A stretch of DNA of 55,349 nucleotides from JBFLYO01 sp040756745 (GTDB taxonomy: Bacteria; Bacteroidota; Ignavibacteria; UBA10030; UBA6906). The stretch covers positions 1-55,349 of the forward strand of contig JBFLYO010000028.1 of assembly GCA_040756745.1 (NCBI GenBank). The letters are read 5' to 3'. The notes under the pieces are model-generated. The model was not told the origin of the DNA and did no database searches. It worked only from the letters and a program-made list of their open reading frames with translations. Below, piece after piece: positions 8,194 through 15,870 of this stretch; positions within the stretch are counted from its first letter, which is position 1; the number at the start of each line of letters is the position of its first letter. A program made the translations under genes and the position numbers.

Positions 8194-9462
8194 TTACCGC
8201 ACACCCACCAGCGTATACGGCCCCTGCGGTATCACTGCCACCGACGCGTCCGGGCCGAATTGACTCAGTCCCAATCGCAGCGCATCGTCCATTTTTTCTG
8301 CCGTACGCACAAACAGCATCCCGGCAAACTCGCGGTGAACGCGGGGCGAGACAAGCACCACCTCCGCATGCCGCGCCGCCTTGGCGCATTCCTCCAGCTG
8401 CCACTGGTCGATCACGACTGGATGCGTGGTGATCTCCCGTATGAACTCGTCGGCGCTCTGGAACCTCGTCGCCATTTCCGTAAACTCCCTGCTCCCCAAC
8501 CCCTCCGCACACTCGGCCGCAACGATCAGCATCCCCCCTTTCTTGACAACGGGGAGAGCCGCAGTTACACCCTTGACGGCCTGGTAGTATGTCAGGTCGA
8601 GCGGATATCCCGCGCTGCTGGTGATCGCAATATCGACCGGCTCACTGAGCGTGACACCGACGGCCCCCCGCACGTGTGCAACCGCAGCTGCATGGGCCCC
8701 CAGCGGATCTCCCGCAAACACGCCTGTCACACCGCGGCCGCTATCCAGCGCTACATTCACAATGAAATCGTGCCCCGTCATCTGCGCTATCTGGAGCAAT
8801 TCATGATGCAGGGGATTCTCTTCTATAGAACCTTCACAACACCGGGGGTCCTCCAGGAACGCCGGACTGTGGAGCGCTTTGATTGTCTCCTCACCGGCAC
8901 AACCGGGAGCCACAAGCTTGCGGCCGCCTGAGAAACCGGCCATCAGATGGGGCTCCACAAAACCGGTCGTGATCTTCAGATCTGCACGAACAAATGCCCT
9001 GTCGATGTACACCGGCGTCCCCCGCTTCGTTCGCCCCAGGTACTCCTGCTCCTCCTCCACCCGCGCATGGTGGTCGATAATCCTGTAGTTGGCCCTGATC
9101 TCTTCTCCCACCATCGCCCGCAATTCATCCTGCGTGCCCGGCCTGTGAAGGCCGGTCGCTACAAGAATGGTGATATCTTCCCGTCGAATCCCGCTCCGTT
9201 CGAGCGTCGACAACAGCGGGGGAAGTATCAGGGCATTCGGAACCGGGCGCGTCACATCGGAGATCACCACGCAGGCCGTCGATCCCCCGCGCGCCAACAG
9301 AGCCAGCGGTTTCCCCCCCATCGGCTTCTCCAGGGAGGCGCGAACGGCCTCCGCCGGAGCAGCCAGCGCTGGCGTGGCACGCATCGCCAGCACGCCGCGC
9401 AAATTCCTGTCGGGCACATCAACGCTCACCCCCTCTTTGCCATACGCCAGCGTGACCTTCAT
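8194..9462 (-). CDS. larA: LarA-type nickel-dependent lactate (2-hydroxyacid) racemase
   Basis: 422 residues, the usual size. Conserved LarA active-site residues are present: the histidine in ATGLHRPGT (H106), the histidine in VEPHLMAGF (H172) and the cofactor-binding lysine in SGGRK (K182), close to positions 108, 174 and 184 of the Lactobacillus enzyme. Characterised homologues interconvert D- and L-lactate with a nickel-pincer nucleotide, and related DUF2088 proteins use other hydroxyacids. The ATG overlaps the upstream dehydrogenase stop (ATGA) and has GGAGG before it, so the two are translationally coupled. The pair would convert L- to D-lactate and then oxidise it. The cofactor genes larB, larC and larE are not in this window. 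Confidence 0.9.
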   Translation of the reverse strand: MKVTLAYGKEGVSVDVPDRNLRGVLAMRATPALAAPAEAVRASLEKPMGGKPLALLARGGSTACVVISDVTRPVPNALILPPLLSTLERSGIRREDITILVATGLHRPGTQDELRAMVGEEIRANYRIIDHHARVEEEQEYLGRTKRGTPVYIDRAFVRADLKITTGFVEPHLMAGFSGGRKLVAPGCAGEETIKALHSPAFLEDPRCCEGSIEENPLHHELLQIAQMTGHDFIVNVALDSGRGVTGVFAGDPLGAHAAAVAHVRGAVGVTLSEPVDIAITSSAGYPLDLTYYQAVKGVTAALPVVKKGGMLIVAAECAEGLGSREFTEMATRFQSADEFIREITTHPVVIDQWQLEECAKAARHAEVVLVSPRVHREFAGMLFVRTAEKMDDALRLGLSQFGPDASVAVIPQGPYTLVGVR

Positions 9463-12290
9463 ACTCCCTCCTTCGCTCTCGTGCAACGGTCGACCAGCGA
9501 CATGATCGACGCGTACCGTATCCCGCTGTGCAGCGTCAGCCCGATCTCGCATGTACGGCTGGTGGAGTAGCCGGCCGTGCAATCCTCCGGGATCGCCTCT
9601 TTGAGCCGTGCCAGCGCGGAGGCATTCAGCTCCGGATGGGTAAACCCGCGGTCTCCCGCCCATCCGCAGCACCCCACGTCCGGCGGCACAACCACCTCCG
9701 ATGCGCACATCCTGGCGACCTTTTCCAGCGCCCCGCCCAGACCCATTTTCGTCGCGCTGCACGTGACATGGACCGCCACCGTTTCATCCAGCCGGCGGAA
9801 TTCAAGCCGTTTCGCTAGAAACTTCAGCACGAACTCCGCCGGATCAAATAGCTTCAGGCGCGATCCGCTCAACTCCTTCATCCGGTAGAGGCAGGGGCTC
9901 ATATCCATCAGTACCGGGTATTCCCCTTCGTGCGTTGCCACTTCGAGGACATCAGCCAGCTCGGCCGCTTTCTCCCTCCCTTCTTCCGGAAATCCTTTGC
10001 TGTCAAATGCCATACCGCAGCAGAGTCTGTCGACTCCTTCCGGGATCACGACCCGATAACCGGCGCGCTCGAGGACTGCGATCGTCGACTCGGTCACGTC
10101 GGGCTCGGTGCCGTCGTGCGGCGACGCGCCGAACGTTCTCGTGATGCAGGAAGGAAAATAGACGACCGTTGGCCGGCCGTTGTCGTTCACCTCATGCGAT
10201 CTGATCCGTTTCGCCCCTCGCGGCATTGCCCTGTTCCACGCCGGCGATCGATTGAACGTAACCCGCCGCGCAAGGCCCGATCCCATCTCCATCAGCCTGT
10301 CACCCGCGACGCTCCGCACTGCTGCTGCTGTGTTCAATGCCATCCTGAGCCCCGCGGTCACGCCTCCCATGTGCCGTGCGATCAGCGATGCAACGAGATG
10401 CGCCGCTGGCGAACGGTTCGCCGCGCGCAGGCGTTTGATCATTTTTCCCGTATCGATCCCGACCGGACATGCAAGCGCGCAGAGCCCGTCGGTGGCGCAG
10501 GTTTCATCGCCGGCATACGCATACCCGCGCTCCAGCCGACGGAGGCGCCTCGAGTCTTTCCCCTCGTCCTTAAGTCGTGAGATCTCCCTGTAGATCACGA
10601 TGCGATGGCGGGGCGTAAGTGTCAGGTCACGCGAGGGACACTGCACCTCGCAGAATCCGCACTCAATGCATTTGTCGATGATCGGGTCTGCTGCAGGGAG
10701 GGGCTTGAGGTTCTTCAGATGCACCGAGCGATCGGTGTTCAAAATGACTCCGGGGTTCAAGAGGCCGGACGGATCGAAGAGCGTCTTAATCTCCTTCATC
10801 AACGAATAGGCCTGCTCTCCCCATTCCAGCTCCACGAACGGCGCCATGTTCCTGCCGGTTCCGTGCTCGGCCTTCAGTGAGCCGTCATACTTCCCCACGA
10901 CCATCTTTGTCAGCTCATCCATGAACCCCGCATACCGCCGGGTCTCTCCCTGATCATTGAAATCCTGGTTGAAAACAAAGTGGAGGTTCCCTTCCAGCGC
11001 GTGGCCGAAGATGATCGCGTCGTCGTACCCATGCCGGCCGAACAATTGCCGCAGGTCGAGCGTGGCCTCTGCGAGGCGGCGGACGGGAAACGCCACGTCC
11101 TCGATGATGCAGGTGGTCCCGGTGCGCCTCATGGCGCCGACCGAAGGAAACAGACCCTTTCGGATGTTCCACAGCCGGGCCCCCTCTTCCGGATCTTCCG
11201 TAAATGCAGGAGGAGAAAGGAGCGAAGTCCCGGTAAGGGCCGACATGATCTCCGCAATACTCCGGCGCAGCGCGTCGGGATGTTCCGCACGGGTCTCCAC
11301 AAGCAGCGCCGCCACGTCTGGGCCGAGATCCCTCAGAAATGAAGGCATCCCTTCCTTCGCCTCCACGGAGCGGAGCGATGCCCTGTCCATCAGCTCGACC
11401 GCATCCACGCTCAGGGTTTTCAGGATCGGAACGGCGGTGCACGCTGAGGCGATATCGGGGTAGAGAAGCAGGGTTGTGGCCTTATGGGGATGGTCCGGCA
11501 CGGTCCTGTAGGCGACCTCTGCGATGAACCCCAGCGTGCCTTCCGATCCGATCATCAGGTGCTGGATGATCTCGACTGGATCGGTGAAATCGACGAGCGC
11601 ATTCAGACTGTAACCCGTCGTGTTCTTCATGGAGAATTTCCGCCGGATTCTCTCCGACAGCCCAGGATCCGCGCGTATGCGTGAGCCGAGGTTGTTGATG
11701 CCTTCGACAAGATCTGACCTGCCGTGGAGAAAGCCTTCACGACTGCCGGGATCGAGGGTATCTAACACCGAACCGTCGGCGAAGATCACGCGCATCCCTG
11801 CAAGGGTCTTGTAGCTGTTCTGCGCGGTGCCGCAGCACATGCCGCTGGCGTTGTTTGCGGCAATCCCGCCGATCATTGCCGCATTGATCGATGCCGGATC
11901 GGGCCCGATCTTCCGCCGCCATGGTGCAAGCAACACATTCGCCCGCGCCCCCACGACGCCGGGCTGGAGCCGGATCACCCCCCCATCCGGCGCAATGTCG
12001 TACCCCTTCCATCCTCCTCCGAGCATTCCCAGCACAGCATCCGTCACTGCCTGCCCGGAGAGACTCGTCCCTGCAGCACGAAAGGTCAGCGCTGTCTTCG
12101 CTTCCCTCGCGGCCGAGAGTAGTCGGAGCACCTCCGGCTCAGTTTCGACCTTCACAACAACCTGCGGAATCAAACTGTAGAAACTTGCATCAGTCCCGTA
12201 TGCCAGGGTGCGCAAAGGGTCGGTAATGACGCGGTCAGGGGGGAGGAATGTAGCAAGCCGCCGAAGAAGCTGAGGATACAATGACGACAT
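9459..12290 (-). CDS. FAD- and Fe-S-containing D-lactate dehydrogenase (GlcD-GlcF fusion type)
   Basis: 943 residues. The N-terminal half is an FAD-binding type-4 domain (FRAAGTSLSGQA, GGIAANNASGM) followed by the FAD-linked oxidase C-terminal region ending KTLFDPSGLLNPG. Then come two ferredoxin-type clusters (CIECGFCEVQC and CATDGLCALAC) and two CCG modules (CCGMAF, CCGWAG) with their upstream cysteines. This layout is that of quinone-linked D-lactate or D-2-hydroxyacid dehydrogenases at the inner membrane. Coupling to larA supports lactate as substrate, and glycolate or 2-hydroxyglutarate are alternatives. I chose the ATG at 12290. No Shine-Dalgarno precedes it, and the predicted transcription start falls at the ATG, which suggests a leaderless message. 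Confidence 0.9.
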   Translation of the reverse strand: MSSLYPQLLRRLATFLPPDRVITDPLRTLAYGTDASFYSLIPQVVVKVETEPEVLRLLSAAREAKTALTFRAAGTSLSGQAVTDAVLGMLGGGWKGYDIAPDGGVIRLQPGVVGARANVLLAPWRRKIGPDPASINAAMIGGIAANNASGMCCGTAQNSYKTLAGMRVIFADGSVLDTLDPGSREGFLHGRSDLVEGINNLGSRIRADPGLSERIRRKFSMKNTTGYSLNALVDFTDPVEIIQHLMIGSEGTLGFIAEVAYRTVPDHPHKATTLLLYPDIASACTAVPILKTLSVDAVELMDRASLRSVEAKEGMPSFLRDLGPDVAALLVETRAEHPDALRRSIAEIMSALTGTSLLSPPAFTEDPEEGARLWNIRKGLFPSVGAMRRTGTTCIIEDVAFPVRRLAEATLDLRQLFGRHGYDDAIIFGHALEGNLHFVFNQDFNDQGETRRYAGFMDELTKMVVGKYDGSLKAEHGTGRNMAPFVELEWGEQAYSLMKEIKTLFDPSGLLNPGVILNTDRSVHLKNLKPLPAADPIIDKCIECGFCEVQCPSRDLTLTPRHRIVIYREISRLKDEGKDSRRLRRLERGYAYAGDETCATDGLCALACPVGIDTGKMIKRLRAANRSPAAHLVASLIARHMGGVTAGLRMALNTAAAVRSVAGDRLMEMGSGLARRVTFNRSPAWNRAMPRGAKRIRSHEVNDNGRPTVVYFPSCITRTFGASPHDGTEPDVTESTIAVLERAGYRVVIPEGVDRLCCGMAFDSKGFPEEGREKAAELADVLEVATHEGEYPVLMDMSPCLYRMKELSGSRLKLFDPAEFVLKFLAKRLEFRRLDETVAVHVTCSATKMGLGGALEKVARMCASEVVVPPDVGCCGWAGDRGFTHPELNASALARLKEAIPEDCTAGYSTSRTCEIGLTLHSGIRYASIMSLVDRCTRAKEGV

Positions 12291-12295
12291 GATGA

Positions 12296-12324
12296 ATTCT
12301 AAGGTTTTGACGGATGAATCACAA
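12296..12324 (-). promoter_or_regulatory. Predicted promoter of the lactate operon
   Basis: Minus-strand TTGTGA (12324-12319), 17 nt, TAGAAT (12301-12296). The expected +1 is at about 12289-12290, which is the start codon itself. Confidence 0.45.
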
Positions 12325-12422
12325 GACGAACCGGCCTGCAACACCCCCAACTTTTCCTCCGGCGCCTCGTAAGACTAATAGACGGGGAGTGGTCTTCTTT
12401 TGTCTCTTTTTGCAGGTCTGGC

Positions 12423-13016
12423 ATGGCGGGCATGAGGCGTTCACCCGAAGTCGAGGAAGTCGTTCAGCGGATCAGGAAGAAGATGCGGCCGTGGGGGATT
12501 ACTGTCTCTTACCTGGCGAAGCAGCTTGGCGTGTCACGGCAGTACGCCTGGCAGATCATTCACTACCGCTCGCTCCTCTCGCTTGAGAAGGCGCTTGCCA
12601 TTGAAAAGCGGGTCGACAAGATCATCGAGGAGCGGACCCATATGAAGACGTTCGGCGACCGTCTCCGGGCGGCACGCATTTCTGCAGGCCTGACGCTCAA
12701 AGAGGTCGCCGCGATGATCGGATACACCTGGGTGGGGGTGGAACGGTGGGAGAAGAACCTCTGCCTCCCCAAGCCCGGAGTCCTCTGGCACCTCTGCAAT
12801 CTCTACTGCGTCGGCGAGGACTGGTTCAACGAGAGCTTCCCCCCCCAGGCCGGTGCACGTCCGGCCACGTTCCGCTATGATCGCAGCATGGGGGTGAGGG
12901 GCGAGCTCGCGGCGATCTATCTTGTCTCCTCCCCGCCCGGCCAGCGCCGCGAGAAACCGAGGTTCGTCAACCCGATGAGCTTTCCCGACACGCAGCAGCG
13001 GCGGGCGAAATCGTGA
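12423..13016 (+). CDS. Double helix-turn-helix DNA-binding protein (XRE-like)
   Basis: 197 residues. Two separate HTH segments are visible. At about 25-62, TVSYLAKQLGVSRQYAWQII resembles an N-terminal Cro-like HTH, followed by a short charged helix. A second, canonical XRE domain spans about 74-130 (FGDRLRAARISAGLTLKEVA ... GVERWEKN). The last 60 residues are basic and low in motifs. It is probably a transcription regulator. It is divergent from the lactate operon, with 132 nt between them, so it may control that operon, but no operator was found. The start could also be the Met at residue 4. It ends 66 nt before a convergent membrane-protein gene. Confidence 0.8.
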   Translation: MAGMRRSPEVEEVVQRIRKKMRPWGITVSYLAKQLGVSRQYAWQIIHYRSLLSLEKALAIEKRVDKIIEERTHMKTFGDRLRAARISAGLTLKEVAAMIGYTWVGVERWEKNLCLPKPGVLWHLCNLYCVGEDWFNESFPPQAGARPATFRYDRSMGVRGELAAIYLVSSPPGQRREKPRFVNPMSFPDTQQRRAKS

Positions 13017-13025
13017 ACATTTCGG

Positions 13026-13077
13026 AATGCGCAATCCGCATTCCGCAATCCGCATTCCGCAATCCGCATTCCGCAAT
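13026..13077. repeat. 14-bp tandem repeat
   Basis: About three and a half copies of GCAATCCGCATTCC, lying in the 66-nt gap between the convergent HTH and membrane-protein genes. Short ORFs through it give repetitive RNADCGMRIAECG-like peptides and are not genes. Confidence 0.9.
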
Positions 13078-13082
13078 CCTGC

Positions 13083-13757
13083 CTATCCTTTTCCTGTTGC
13101 GAGTGTGCGATCCCACCGTCTGCGGCGGGCAAGGACATACCCGACGACATAAAGAACAATTCCCGCTACAAGAAGTTCAAACCGGTAGGGTTCCGGCATC
13201 GCCCCCCTCAGCCCCGCATCTGTATCCCGCATGAACGAAAAGAGCAGAACGGCGGTTCCTCCGACCCCGCATACCCATGAATCGACGCCCGGGCGGAACG
13301 CTGCACCGGCGGACTCTCTCAGCGCGAGATCGGCCCCCAGGACCACCATCAACATCGCGATTGAAACCGGCGCAATCACCGGGCCGATCCAAGGAGCCGG
13401 CAGAAGGAAGAGGATGTCCCAATCCACAATTGACAATGGCCAATCCACAAGTACTTTAAGCCACACGTAGAAGAGAATGTCCCAAACGCCAAACGCAACC
13501 AGGAAGCCGGCAAACTTGCTCCAGGCAGTCGTTCCTGTGATCATCCCGGCCGCAACGAGCATGACGATGGTCGCGGCCTCCCGTCCCAGTTCGACGGCAA
13601 GATGCGGCCGCGGAATCTCCTTCAGCGGAAACGTGAACCCGACAGGATAGTAGAGCGCCCGGAGGTAGACGACCACGCTCGCCTCCACCATTGCGAACGC
13701 CGCCCCGAAGACTGCCAGCCAGATAAGCCGGCGGAGCATTGCTTCGCGGGGGTTCAC
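13083..13757 (-). CDS. Hypothetical integral membrane protein
   Basis: 224 residues starting with GTG (VNPREAMLRR). The GTG overlaps the stop of the upstream AhpD-like gene as GTGA, and a G-rich Shine-Dalgarno (GGGGGGAAG) lies just before it, so this start is preferred over the ATG at 13739. Six hydrophobic segments are visible, and the tail is basic (LARRRRWDRTLATGKG). A short internal amino-acid repeat (VDWPLSIVDWD) matches a duplicated 11-nt DNA word (TTGTGGATTGG), so that loop may have expanded from a simple repeat. No family is recognised with confidence and no function is assigned. Confidence 0.75.
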   Translation of the reverse strand: MNPREAMLRRLIWLAVFGAAFAMVEASVVVYLRALYYPVGFTFPLKEIPRPHLAVELGREAATIVMLVAAGMITGTTAWSKFAGFLVAFGVWDILFYVWLKVLVDWPLSIVDWDILFLLPAPWIGPVIAPVSIAMLMVVLGADLALRESAGAAFRPGVDSWVCGVGGTAVLLFSFMRDTDAGLRGAMPEPYRFELLVAGIVLYVVGYVLARRRRWDRTLATGKG

Positions 13758-14107
13758 GCGCTTCCCCCCGCGTTGAGATCGTCCAGAAACGCAACCGCCC
13801 GCCGGAGGTGCGGGATGACGATCGATCCGCCGACCACGAGCGCAACGCTGAAGATGTCGTACATCTCCTGGTCCGTCACCCCTTCCTGCTTGCACTGCTG
13901 GATGTGGTAGGAGACGCAGTCGTCACACCGGAGCACCATGGACGCCACCAGTCCGAGCATCTCCTTTGTCTTCGCATCAAGGGCGCCCGGCTCATACGTG
14001 AGCGTATCCACGCCGAAGAACCGTTTGATCGCCCGATTGTCGGTCCCCAGAATCCGCTCGTTCATCTTCGAGCGGAATTCGTTGAACTCCTTTACCCTGC
14101 CTGCCAT
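13754..14107 (-). CDS. Carboxymuconolactone decarboxylase / AhpD-like protein
   Basis: 117 residues. The family motif is present as RCDDCVSYHIQQC, the CxxC-xx-H of AhpD-type alkylhydroperoxidases, followed by the helix pattern EMYDIFSVALVVGG. Such proteins are small helical oligomers that reduce peroxides or, in other branches, decarboxylate carboxymuconolactone. With the CxxC retained, a thiol-peroxidase-like role is more likely. The ATG at 14107 has AGGAGAG six nt before it. It is coupled to the downstream membrane protein by a GTGA overlap, and a 164-nt gap separates it from tal. Confidence 0.88.
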   Translation of the reverse strand: MAGRVKEFNEFRSKMNERILGTDNRAIKRFFGVDTLTYEPGALDAKTKEMLGLVASMVLRCDDCVSYHIQQCKQEGVTDQEMYDIFSVALVVGGSIVIPHLRRAVAFLDDLNAGGSA

Positions 14108-14271
14108 CGTGTCTCTCCTGGCGATTTCAGAAATGTGATGAGCACTCTGCGGGATTCTCCGTCCCAATTGCACGCCGTCCAGATATACCGTGAGCCGCCA
14201 CAATGAGCAATTGCCGCGCAATCACATCATGAGCGGAAGGGGGCGAGGCACGCGCGGACGTGGGAATGGAT

Positions 14272-15417
14272 TCACACCGAGATACCGGAGGCAAGCCGGG
14301 ACCGCTTCGCAGCGAGGCTGTTGTAGAGCGCGTCGAAGGATTTCTCAAATGCGGCCACGCCATCGTCCTCCAACTTTTTCATCACCGCAACCATGTCGAT
14401 TCCTGCAGCGAGGAGGTCGCGCAGAACGGCGCGTGCACCCGACAGGTCGCTCTCCACGGTCGGCGCGGGGCGCGAATGGTCGAGGATCGCTTCGAAGGTG
14501 ATGGGAGGGACGGTGTTGACCGTGTGAGACCCGATCAGGGAATCCACATAGTGGAGATCGCTGTAACCGGGGTTCTTTGTCCCGGTGCTCGCCCAGAGCG
14601 GCCTCTGCATGGCGGCCCCCCTTGCTGCGGCCGAGGCGAAGGGGGGGCCGAAAAAGAGCTCCTTGAATGCCTGGTAAACCATTTTCGCGTTGGCCACCGC
14701 TGCCTTGCCGAGAAGCCCCTGGAGACGATTTGCGGCCGCGGCGTTCGTGGCTGCGGCGATCTTCTTCTGCAGAAGATCGTCTACCAGCGTATCGATGCGG
14801 CTGACAAAGATGCTGGCGACCGACGCCACGTGGTTCGTCGTGCGGCCATTGGACGACCGCCGTTCGAGGCCTTTGATGTATGCCGTAGCCACTTCACGGT
14901 ATCGCTCGACCGAGAAGATGAGGGTCACATTGATGTTGTATCCTTCCGCAATCGACTGCTCTATGGCGGGGAGTCCTTCCCTGGTGGCGGGAATCTTGAT
15001 CATCACGTTCTTCCGGTTCACCGCCGCCCACAGCTCGCGCACTTCGGCAATTGTGGCCTGGGTATCCCGTGCCTTCGACGGTGTCACCTCCACGCTGACG
15101 AAACCGTCTTTCCCTTCCGTCGCCTCATAGACCGGTTCCAGGATATCGGCCGCCATCTGTATGTCCCTGACCATCAGCGAGCGGACCAGGTCGCCGGTCT
15201 CTGCTGCCGGGTTGCCGGCGAGTACCTCCCGGATCTGAGGGTCATAATCGTTACTGCCTGAAATGGCCTTATCGAAGATCGTCGGATTGGAGGTCACGCC
15301 CCGCAGCCCGAGCTCTCTCAGTTTTTCCAGTCCGCCCCCGCTGATCAGGTCGCGGCTGATGTTGTCGTACCAGATGCTCTGGCCGTACTCATTGAGCTGT
15401 GCAAGTGTGGTGTGCAT
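14272..15417 (-). CDS. tal: Transaldolase
   Basis: 381 residues, matching the longer (about 370-residue) transaldolase subfamily seen in actinobacteria and the FCB group. GVTSNPTIFDKAI is near the N-terminus, FVSVEVTP marks a core strand, and the Schiff-base lysine is in NVMIKIPATREG (K141). TGTKNPGYSDLHYVDSLIG is near the C-terminus. It transfers a dihydroxyacetone unit between sugar phosphates in the non-oxidative pentose phosphate pathway. It is last in tkt-rpiB-tal, with its ATG only 3 nt after the rpiB stop. Confidence 0.95.
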   Translation of the reverse strand: MHTTLAQLNEYGQSIWYDNISRDLISGGGLEKLRELGLRGVTSNPTIFDKAISGSNDYDPQIREVLAGNPAAETGDLVRSLMVRDIQMAADILEPVYEATEGKDGFVSVEVTPSKARDTQATIAEVRELWAAVNRKNVMIKIPATREGLPAIEQSIAEGYNINVTLIFSVERYREVATAYIKGLERRSSNGRTTNHVASVASIFVSRIDTLVDDLLQKKIAAATNAAAANRLQGLLGKAAVANAKMVYQAFKELFFGPPFASAAARGAAMQRPLWASTGTKNPGYSDLHYVDSLIGSHTVNTVPPITFEAILDHSRPAPTVESDLSGARAVLRDLLAAGIDMVAVMKKLEDDGVAAFEKSFDALYNSLAAKRSRLASGISV

Positions 15418-15420
15418 GGC

Positions 15421-15870
15421 TCACCCCTGCTGCTGTTCCATCGCAGACACTTTGTTGACCCGCCGGCGGTATCGCTCTTCGTTTGACACCTTTGCCTTCA
15501 CGAAAGCGCGCGCGATTTCGAGTGCGAGCTCCTGGCCGATGATGCGCGACCCGAGACAGAGGACATTCATGTCGTCGTGTTCAACCCCCTGGTGGCCGGA
15601 GTAGGTATCGTGGCACACGCCCGCGCGGATCCCTTTCATCTTGTTGGCCGCGATGCACGCACCCACGCCGCTGCCGCAGATGAGGATACCCCGGTCCGCC
15701 TTCCCGGACTGCACCGCGCGCCCGACCGCCGCTGCGTGATCGGGATAGTCGGACGGCATCTCATCGTGCGTTCCGAGGTCAAGCAGGTTTACACCATCCT
15801 TCGTCAGTTCGGCAAGCAGCCACTGTTTCAGAGCAAACCCGGCATGGTCTGCGGCAACGGCGACTGTCAT
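15421..15870 (-). CDS. rpiB: Ribose-5-phosphate isomerase B
   Basis: 149 residues, standard for RpiB/LacAB proteins. It has AADHAGFALK at the N-terminus, DYPDHAAAVG in the middle and the active-site cysteine in GILICGSGVGACIAANK, followed by GIRAGV. It interconverts ribose 5-phosphate and ribulose 5-phosphate. The ATG at 15870 overlaps the tkt stop as ATGA, which fixes the start and shows translational coupling. A longer upstream reading would run inside tkt and is rejected. Confidence 0.95.
   Translation of the reverse strand: MTVAVAADHAGFALKQWLLAELTKDGVNLLDLGTHDEMPSDYPDHAAAVGRAVQSGKADRGILICGSGVGACIAANKMKGIRAGVCHDTYSGHQGVEHDDMNVLCLGSRIIGQELALEIARAFVKAKVSNEERYRRRVNKVSAMEQQQG

Noticed and set aside
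8080..8931. Plus-strand frame giving a Leu-Asp-Leu-Asn-rich N-terminus
   Set aside because: Produced by reading the low-complexity array at 8043-8190 and then the complement of larA. Not a gene.
12534..13076. Minus-strand frame beginning with repetitive RNADCGMRIAECG-like peptide
   Set aside because: It reads the 14-bp tandem repeat and then the complement of the HTH gene, a known artefact of this repeat type.
13427..13452. Duplicated TTGTGGATTGG word as an inserted element
   Set aside because: It lies in frame inside the membrane-protein gene and is too short to call an element. It is noted only in that gene's entry.
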